Positions 1 through 6,500 of a stretch of 9,672 nt of DNA are shown here, one piece after another; position 1 is the first letter of the stretch; the number at the start of each line of letters is the position of its first letter. The stretch comes from Bacteroidota bacterium (lineage in GTDB: Bacteria; Bacteroidota; Bacteroidia; CAMBQF01), in NCBI GenBank assembly GCA_027483285.1, contig JAIXUZ010000396.1, positions 1 to 9,672 on the forward strand, read 5' to 3'. The notes under the pieces are model-generated. The model saw nothing but the letters and a program-made list of their open reading frames with translations. It made no database searches and was not told where the DNA came from. Both the position numbers and the translations under genes were made by a program.

Positions 1-17
1 AGGAAACGGGAATTTTA

Positions 18-1307
18 TCATTCTTCCAAAAGTTTATCGTCGTTACCAAGTTCTAACATTTTAATTTCAGGCACTGATGAACCAGCTATGCCACGCACCG
101 AACCATAAAAATCGATGGTATTGGTTAGTACCTTTTCTAGTTGCTTTTCGCGTTCTTTCCAAATGCGCTGCATGGCTTTTTTCTCGCTACTAAGGCCATC
201 TTCCATCGCTTTAAAACCTTCTACAATAGCTTCAATTTGCAAACGGAACTCATTGCCAGTTAAGTAACTATATAGCAACTGCATTTTTTCGCCTTTGTTT
301 TCCTGGGCTGAATTGGCTGTGTATATTTTCTCCATGGTATCGCGCAATAGCATTACCAAGGGTTTAATATCGGCAAACTTGCAAATCCATACTCCATCAA
401 TTATGCCAAAGCGGTCCAACTCTTTGGGGTAGGCTTCGGTAACCAATACGGCAACGCTGGCTTTTTGGCCTACCATATCGTGTTTCAGCTTCTCAATCCA
501 ACCGTGTTCAAAGTTTTTGGTACGTTTTGTTTCGTAGATGATTTTACCGCATTCGTGGCTGTATTTATTGCGTACCGTTTGGATAACATCGGCTCCGCGC
601 ACCCCTTTGCCCACTTCTTCAATAACATCAAACGGAAAGGCTTCTTTTAATAAGTCTTCCAAAGCAAGCTCTAATACCTCGCCCTGCATTTGCATAGAGC
701 CTTGCTCAAGCTTACGCTGCATTTCTAAAACCTGTTTTTTTTGATCTTCGATTTGCTTATCTTTTTCTAGCAGTTGCATTTGCGTTCGCTCTTGCTCAAT
801 CTTACGAATATTTTCTTCAAACTGAATTTTTTCAGTTTGATACTTTTGCATTAATTCTAGTTCAATTGTTTTACGTTGATTAAGATTTTCATCTCGTAAT
901 TTTATCAATTCTATTTCAATATTTTTAGCAGCAGCCTCTCCTTTTAGCTTTTCTTCTAATAGTTGATTTTTTTCTTGCTCCGCTTTCTTTTTTTCCTCTT
1001 CCATCAACTTTAGGTAAGCTCCCTGTTTCTCCTGTAGATCTTTGCGGACCTCCAGAGTGATATTTTCACGGGCTTTCGCCATTTGTTCTTGTAGCTGCCT
1101 ATTAAAGTCTTGTTTTTGTTGCTCTAAAACAGCCTGGTTAGCCGCCAGTTCCTGCTCTTTCTTTTTGTATTCAGCATCTTTAAGTGCCTGCTTTTGTTCA
1201 AATTCCTGACGAAGGTGGTCTTCGGCATGCTTTGTTAAAGCCTCGCCGGGATCAAACTCAGTGCCGCAGTTTGGGCATTTTATCTTATTTACATTAACGG
1301 GCTGCAT
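18..1307 (-). CDS. DUF2130 family protein: C2H2-like zinc site, coiled coil, PD-(D/E)xK-like domain
   Basis: The product is 429 aa from the ATG at 1307. A TTG at 1328 is in frame but would overlap the upstream gene, and the ATG lies 4 bases after that gene's stop, so I prefer the ATG. Seen in the protein (ATG numbering): residues 11-31 hold C11-x2-C14-x12-H27-x3-H31 with F18 and L24. Residues about 32-205 are a highly charged Glu/Lys/Gln-rich coiled coil. Residues about 205-320 hold E210 (QGEVLE), D240 (RGAD), E259-x-K261 (IIYETKR) and Q281, arranged like a PD-(D/E)xK nuclease core. A second charged helical stretch lies at about 325-400. From family knowledge, DUF2130 is widespread, has no settled function, and I recall it being grouped with PD-(D/E)xK folds. 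Nuclease activity is inference. No signal peptide is visible, so it is probably cytosolic. It is the last gene I can see in the tsaD run and is likely translationally coupled to the prenyltransferase. Family assignment is confident; function is unknown. Confidence 0.87.
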   Translation of the reverse strand: MQPVNVNKIKCPNCGTEFDPGEALTKHAEDHLRQEFEQKQALKDAEYKKKEQELAANQAVLEQQKQDFNRQLQEQMAKARENITLEVRKDLQEKQGAYLKLMEEEKKKAEQEKNQLLEEKLKGEAAAKNIEIELIKLRDENLNQRKTIELELMQKYQTEKIQFEENIRKIEQERTQMQLLEKDKQIEDQKKQVLEMQRKLEQGSMQMQGEVLELALEDLLKEAFPFDVIEEVGKGVRGADVIQTVRNKYSHECGKIIYETKRTKNFEHGWIEKLKHDMVGQKASVAVLVTEAYPKELDRFGIIDGVWICKFADIKPLVMLLRDTMEKIYTANSAQENKGEKMQLLYSYLTGNEFRLQIEAIVEGFKAMEDGLSSEKKAMQRIWKEREKQLEKVLTNTIDFYGSVRGIAGSSVPEIKMLELGNDDKLLEE

Positions 1308-1311
1308 ACGG

Positions 1312-2319
1312 CTACAATTTAATATCAAAATATAAAACAGGCATAGACAATACGCCGGCTATCATTATAGCATAGAGCAAACGGCTAAGTATTATGTATT
1401 GCTTTTTTTCGCGGGCGCGCAAGGCTATAACTATGGCGGCCATTAAAGGCAATTGCACAAAAGCCATAGCATACCAAAGGGTGTAGTTTAAACCCCAGTT
1501 CCACATTACATATTCAAATAAGGCTATAATGCTAAATACTATTATACACAATGTAAGTGCTAAGTAACGGGTATTGGTTGCGCCCCAGGTAACAGCCAGC
1601 GTATGGTTTTTAATCAATCTGTCGCCTTTCATATTTTCCAGGTCTTTAAAATTCTGGCGGATAAAATCGGTTAAAAAGGCAAGGAATGAATAGCCCAAAA
1701 CCACCATCGGCAGAATACCTAACCTTGCGGTAGGGGGTAGGATAGATGAATCTAATATGCCATTGAGCTCTTTGGCTAAATCTGCAAAGCCAAAGTAATA
1801 CTCATATAGAAAAACACTTACAGGTATTAGTGCCATGACAAAAGACACTACCAACTCGCCAAAGCCTGTACTTTTTTTAAGGTACGATGAATAGAACCAT
1901 AGGGCCGTAATGGTAAATAACTGGATGCCTATAAGGCGCCATGTGCGGCATTTATAAGCAAGGTAAAGCCCAATAGCCAGCGCAGCTACATTTAATACAA
2001 TATGCAACAGCATAGCCATGCGGCGCGATACGCCTTTGCCAATTTTATTGCTGCCGGGGCGGTTTACATGGTCACTTTTTAAGTCGAAATAATCGTTGAT
2101 GATGTACCCTGCAGCTGCTATAAGCACAGATGAAGTAACCAGCAAGGCAAACAGTTGGTTGCTCATTGCAAACGCAATGGGGCGTGCCGTGTTTATAGTT
2201 TTAAAATATAAATCGGCCTGGTGTATCCAGGTGCCAATTAAAAAGAAGCGGACACAGAACATGGCCAATGCTAAAAGTAGCAGGTTGTATAAGCGTAGTA
2301 TTTTTATATATGGTAGCAT
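1312..2319 (-). CDS. UbiA-family prenyltransferase, DGGGP-synthase-like (geranylgeranylglycerol-phosphate geranylgeranyltransferase type)
   Basis: A 335-aa integral membrane protein with about eight or nine hydrophobic segments. The first Asp-rich motif of UbiA enzymes, which binds the Mg-diphosphate of the isoprenoid donor, is intact: NDYFDLKSD at residues 75-83 (D76, D79, D83), followed by NRP. The second motif is at residues 218-233 and reads RQNFKDLENMKGD, where homologues I recall have REIIKDxEDxxGD; two acidic positions are therefore Gln and Asn here. The N-terminus (LRLYNLLLLALA...) and overall pattern resemble the Bacteroidota proteins annotated as geranylgeranylglycerol-phosphate geranylgeranyltransferase, which would prenylate a glycerol-phosphate-type acceptor in the inner membrane. 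The FCB group is known to carry homologues of archaeal-type ether-lipid enzymes. The substrate here is inferred; a quinone or other acceptor is possible. The ATG start has no good Shine-Dalgarno, which is normal in this phylum. It lies 43 bases after tsaD and 4 bases before the DUF2130 ATG. Confidence 0.86.
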   Translation of the reverse strand: MLPYIKILRLYNLLLLALAMFCVRFFLIGTWIHQADLYFKTINTARPIAFAMSNQLFALLVTSSVLIAAAGYIINDYFDLKSDHVNRPGSNKIGKGVSRRMAMLLHIVLNVAALAIGLYLAYKCRTWRLIGIQLFTITALWFYSSYLKKSTGFGELVVSFVMALIPVSVFLYEYYFGFADLAKELNGILDSSILPPTARLGILPMVVLGYSFLAFLTDFIRQNFKDLENMKGDRLIKNHTLAVTWGATNTRYLALTLCIIVFSIIALFEYVMWNWGLNYTLWYAMAFVQLPLMAAIVIALRAREKKQYIILSRLLYAIMIAGVLSMPVLYFDIKL

Positions 2320-2330
2320 AAGTATAAAAG

Positions 2331-2338
2331 CAAATGTA
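2331..2338 (-). promoter_or_regulatory. Candidate -7 promoter box (TACATTTG) before the prenyltransferase gene
   Basis: Read on the minus strand, the octamer matches the Bacteroidota -7 consensus TAnnTTTG and lies 11 bases before the ATG at 2319, inside the 43-base gap after tsaD. I see no TTG or TTTG at the usual 17-23 base distance upstream, so it may only be a weak internal promoter, or chance. If real, the prenyltransferase and DUF2130 genes could be expressed independently of tsaD. Confidence 0.35.
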
Positions 2339-2362
2339 TAACGATTTAGCCACTGTTAGGTT

Positions 2363-3415
2363 TTACGCAAGCGGATAACGTGCAACGGGTGTAATTGTTT
2401 GATTGGCATAAATGCCATTAACGTATTTATAGTAGCCTGTAATGGCAATCATAGCGGCATTGTCAGTACAATACTCAATTGGTGGTATAAATACCTGATA
2501 ACCTTTAGTTTGGGATAGATTAATTAATGTAACGCGTAAGCCTTTATTAGCTGATACGCCACCAGATATTGCCAGGTGTTTTATGTTTAATTCGGTAGCG
2601 GCCTTGTGTAGTTTTTCAATAAGCATATCAACAATAGCCTTGCGGATAGCTGCGCATAAATCGTTCAGGTTTTCGGCTACAAAGTTGGGGTTCTTTTTAA
2701 CCTCGGCCTGTAAAAAATAGAGTACCGATGTTTTTAGCCCGCTGAAACTATAATCAAGATTTGGCACGCGGGCTTTAGAAAAACTGAACTTTGAAGGGTC
2801 GCCAAGCTCAGCATATTTATCTACTAATGGTCCGCCGGGGTAGGGCAGGCCTAGTAGTTTGGCTGTTTTATCAAAAGCTTCGCCGGCTGCATCGTCAAGG
2901 GTTTCGCCCACTATTTCAAAATCAAAATAATTTTTAACCACCACCAATTGGGTATGTCCGCCCGAAACGGTAAGGCATAAAAATGGGAATTGGGGTTTGT
3001 TTTGAAAAAAGCCACCAATATCGCGGGTGATAATAGGGTCAGCGGTAATAAAATGAGCGAGAATGTGGGCCTGCATATGGTTAACCTCTAGCAACGGCAA
3101 CTTCCGCACCAAGGCGAATGATTTGGCAAAGGATGCACCGACAAGTAGCGAGCCAATAAGCCCGGGGCCACGGGTAAAGGCAATAGCATCAATATCATTA
3201 ACCGAAATACCGGCCGCTTTAATAGCAGCATCAACCACGGGTACAATATTCCGCTCGTGGGCACGCGATGCCAACTCAGGCACTACGCCACCGTATTGCT
3301 CGTGTATAGCCTGGCCGGCAGTAAGGTTGCTCAAAATATCAGTACCCCGGGCTATGGCAGCCGAGGTATCATCGCACGAACTTTCAATGGCTAATATTAT
3401 GGGCTCTTTCAACAT
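2363..3415 (-). CDS. tsaD: tRNA N6-adenosine threonylcarbamoyltransferase TsaD (Kae1/YgjD/Gcp family)
   Basis: TsaD transfers the threonylcarbamoyl group from threonylcarbamoyl-AMP to A37 of ANN-decoding tRNAs, giving t6A. In bacteria it works with TsaB and TsaE, neither of which is visible here. The protein is 350 aa from the ATG at 3415, against about 335-345 in most bacteria. An in-frame TTG at 3430 only adds MINFA and is disfavoured. Motifs in ATG numbering: ESSCDDT near the N-terminus; metal-binding H113-x3-H117 (HMQAH); SGGHT at 151-155; GEAFDKTAKLLGLPYPGGP at about 178-196; FSGLKTS at about 224-230; AISGGVSANKGLR at about 282-294; and D318 in the final TDNAAMIA motif. A short insert lies between the HxxxH motif and SGGHT. 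All expected metal and nucleotide residues are present, so it should be active. It diverges from tamB and is probably the first gene of the leftward run with the prenyltransferase and DUF2130 genes. Confidence 0.97.
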   Translation of the reverse strand: MLKEPIILAIESSCDDTSAAIARGTDILSNLTAGQAIHEQYGGVVPELASRAHERNIVPVVDAAIKAAGISVNDIDAIAFTRGPGLIGSLLVGASFAKSFALVRKLPLLEVNHMQAHILAHFITADPIITRDIGGFFQNKPQFPFLCLTVSGGHTQLVVVKNYFDFEIVGETLDDAAGEAFDKTAKLLGLPYPGGPLVDKYAELGDPSKFSFSKARVPNLDYSFSGLKTSVLYFLQAEVKKNPNFVAENLNDLCAAIRKAIVDMLIEKLHKAATELNIKHLAISGGVSANKGLRVTLINLSQTKGYQVFIPPIEYCTDNAAMIAITGYYKYVNGIYANQTITPVARYPLA

Positions 3416-3417
3416 TG

Positions 3418-3425
3418 CAAAGTTA
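3418..3425 (-). promoter_or_regulatory. Candidate -7 promoter box (TAACTTTG) abutting the tsaD start
   Basis: On the minus strand TAACTTTG is followed by CA and then the tsaD ATG. It matches TAnnTTTG exactly and equals the octamer upstream of tamB. Since initiation normally occurs a few bases after this box, a transcript from it would begin at or inside the start codon. No TTG-type -33 element is visible at the proper distance. Either tsaD mRNA is leaderless or this match is not the working promoter. Confidence 0.35.
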
Positions 3426-3498
3426 ATCAAAACCTTATCGCCGAAATAAACGTTATCGGTTTAGGCTTGAAATTTGTAAGCTAAACATTTGTAATCCG

Positions 3499-3506
3499 TA
3501 ACTTTG
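3499..3506 (+). promoter_or_regulatory. Candidate tamB promoter: -7 box TAACTTTG with TTTG at 3473-3476
   Basis: The octamer is an exact match to the Bacteroidota -7 consensus TAnnTTTG. A TTTG at 3473-3476 lies 22 bases upstream, inside the accepted spacing range for the -33 element. The predicted transcription start is about 3509-3513, essentially on the ATT codon at 3511 that I propose as the tamB start, so the mRNA would have almost no leader. The match is clear; its function is inference. Confidence 0.45.
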
Positions 3507-3510
3507 AGCC

Positions 3511-6500
3511 ATTAAGCGATTTTTAAAAATAGTAGCCTGGGTATTTGGCAGCATTTTCTTTTTGATAGTGCTGCTCTATTTTGTTATACAAATACCAGCC
3601 GTACAAACTTGGATAGCCCAGCGTGTTGCTGGTTACCTATCAAACAAACTGGAAACACGTGTAGAGATAGAAGGGGTTAACATACAGTTTTTTGATACCG
3701 TAATTTTAGAGGGCTTGTATATTGAAGACAAGCATAAAGACACCCTGTTATACACTCAAAAGCTTTTTGTAGGCATTAGCAAGCTTGATTTAAATAATAA
3801 TAATATAGCCTTATCGGAAATAAAGTTGTTAAATAATAATGCTGAACTGAAGAAGTACCCTGGTGAAAACGGACTGAATTTTCAGTTTATAGCAGATGCC
3901 TTTAAAAACGATAAAAAGAATACTACCGAGAGTAAGCCATTGAAGCTAACCTGCAAACAGCTTACAATGGTAAATAACAATTTTAGTTACCAGATAGTAG
4001 GCAAAAAGCCGCCTGAGTGGGGTTTTGACCCATCGAATATTGTAGCCAGACACATAAGCGGTGATTTTGGCGACCTTGTAGTACATGGCGACACGATAGA
4101 AGCTAATATTAATAAGCTAAGCGCTATTGAAAAGAGCGGACTACAGTTAAAATCATTAAGCTCTAAGTTTACTTTTAGCACGCATGAGATGACATTTGAT
4201 AAGCTGGCATTGGAAAGCAATACCAGTAAGGTAAATGGTAAAGTAGGCTTTGGGTTTAACAATTTAGGGGCCTTTGCCTACCTGTTTGACAGCGTTAGGG
4301 TGAATTTTGATTTGGTTAAAACCCAGCTACAACTGGCCGATCTTGCCTATTTTGCACCCATGCTTCGCGGGGTAAACCTAAAGGCCGATATAGAAGGCAA
4401 ATTTACCGGCAGGCTGGGTAAGCTAAAAGGCAAAGAGGTAAAAATATTATACGGTAAAGACACTAAGTTTTATGGTGATGTAATTGTAGCAGGCCTGCCA
4501 AACGCTGCCGAAACTTTTTTAGACGCTAAAATAAACGGGCTGCAAACCACAGCAAGCGATATAGCTACTATACAAATACCACCTTATAATCAAAAGAAAT
4601 ATATAGAAATACCGCAAGAGGCTTATGCATTAGGTAAAGTAACCTTTGCGGGGTATTACACCGGCTTTTTTACAGACTTTGTGGCTAACGGTAAGTTTAA
4701 TACCGCACTGGGCAGTGCTACAACCGACTTGCAACTATCTACCATACCAGGCCAAAAAGACCTGGCGTACAATGGTAACATAAGTACTGATAATTTTAAG
4801 CTCGGCGATATGTTGCCCGGAATGGGGCTTGGTGTTGTAAGTCTGAATGCTAATGTTGAAGGCAAAGGATTTGACCTGAAAAGTATAGATACCAAACTAG
4901 ATGGTCATATTACCGCTTTTGATTATAACGCCTACCGCTACCAGAATATTGATTTTGACGGGAGGTTGGTTAAAACAGAATTTATTGGCGGTGTAAACTC
5001 TAAAGACCCCAACATGCTATTGGCATTCGACGGAACTGTTAACTTTAGCAAAGAGATACCTACCTATAATTTTGATGCTGATATTGCCCGAATAGATTTA
5101 ACGGCACTTAATTTTTATAAAGACACTAATAATCTTGTTTTATCGGCCAAGATAACATCTAACATTACGGGTAATACCATAGAAACCCTAAACGGTAATA
5201 TAGATGTTACTAATTTGAACATGGCCTATGGTGATACTGCTTACGCTTTGGGCGATGTATCTGTATATTCTGATGTAGCAAGCAGCCCGAAGCAATTGAG
5301 GTTGGTATCAGACATTGCAGATATAAACATAATAGGCAACTACCATTTGCAATCGCTGCCAAAAACGGCAATGCGCACAATAAACACATTTTTACCATCG
5401 TACCTTGTAATACCAACAAAAGCAGAAAAGCCCAGTATGAAAAATGCAAAGCTTGCAGCTGCTACCGCACAAGATTTCAGATTTACTGCTATAATAAAAA
5501 ATACAACAGCAGTTACGGATGTGTTTTTACCAATCCTTTCTATACAACCCGGTGCAAGGTTGCAAGGCAGCTACAAGTCGGCTACTGATGACATACTATT
5601 ATCAGGTTCAATACCCAATATGGAAATATCTGGCATTGGGATGATTGGGACTAACCTATCAGCAGACTCGAGGGGGAATAGCTTAAAATTTGATATTACT
5701 CTTGATAGTATTGAACCAACAGACAGCCTGTATTTAACTAATGTGTTTGTAAACACCACTACCCGAAACGATAGTGTATATGTCGCTATTACGTTTGAGA
5801 ACCAAAACTCAGACAGCACTATGAATACAGGTGACATTACCGCTACTGCCAAGTTTTTTGATAAAGATAAAATACGGTTGAATCTTTCTAAAGCCAATTT
5901 TGAGGCATTTAATTATCACTGGAAAGTAAATCCCGACAACCTTATAACCTTTGATAAGAATAAGCTGGAGGTAAATAAACTGGTGTTTGATAATGGAAAC
6001 GAAAGCTTTAGGGCTTTTGGGCGTATAAGTAAAAACCCTGACGACCAGCTAAACATGGTATTTACCAAATTTAACCTGGCAGGGGTAGACCGATTTATAC
6101 CAGACAATGTTGTAAAATTGAAAGGTACACTGGATGGCAGCATATCATTAAGCAGCTTATTTGATAAGCCATTCTTCAGGAGTAATTTAAAGCTTAAAAA
6201 CCTGCATGTAAACGATGTGTGGTTGGGCGATGGAAATGTAACCAGCGAGTGGGATAGGGGTAAGCACCAAATAAATGTACACAGTTTGCTAACCCGAAAC
6301 GATACGGTAAAAACTATATCTGTTGACGGGCATTTTGACCCTGAGAAGAAAACCGATTACCTTGATTTTGAAATATCATTAAATAAGATAATGCTTAGTG
6401 CATTGAACCCTTATTTAAAGGGTAATGTAACACTATCCAAAGGCGATGTAAAGGCTACCATGAAACTTAGGGGAGATGCTAAAAACCCAGAGTTGACAGG

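Noticed and set aside
735..742. A8 run in the DUF2130 coding strand as a programmed frameshift site
   Set aside because: The CAA AAA AAA codons simply encode Gln-Lys-Lys inside the coiled coil, and the frame continues intact on both sides; nothing indicates a second product.
1308..1328. Upstream TTG start for the DUF2130 gene
   Set aside because: It overlaps the prenyltransferase stop and adds seven residues before the conserved zinc motif; the ATG at 1307 is better placed.
3063..3449. 128-aa open frame on the plus strand opposite tsaD
   Set aside because: It is antisense to clearly conserved tsaD, has no recognisable domain or signal, and runs into the divergent gap without a promoter box. 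The same applies to the other open frames opposite tamB, the TPR gene and the minus-strand genes.
3430..3462. AAACC (3430-3434) / GGTTT (3458-3462) inverted repeat and two TTATCG copies (3435-3440, 3453-3458) as an operator
   Set aside because: Arms are only five or six bases, the inner bases do not pair, and short matches like this are expected by chance in AT-rich DNA. Conservation in relatives would be needed.
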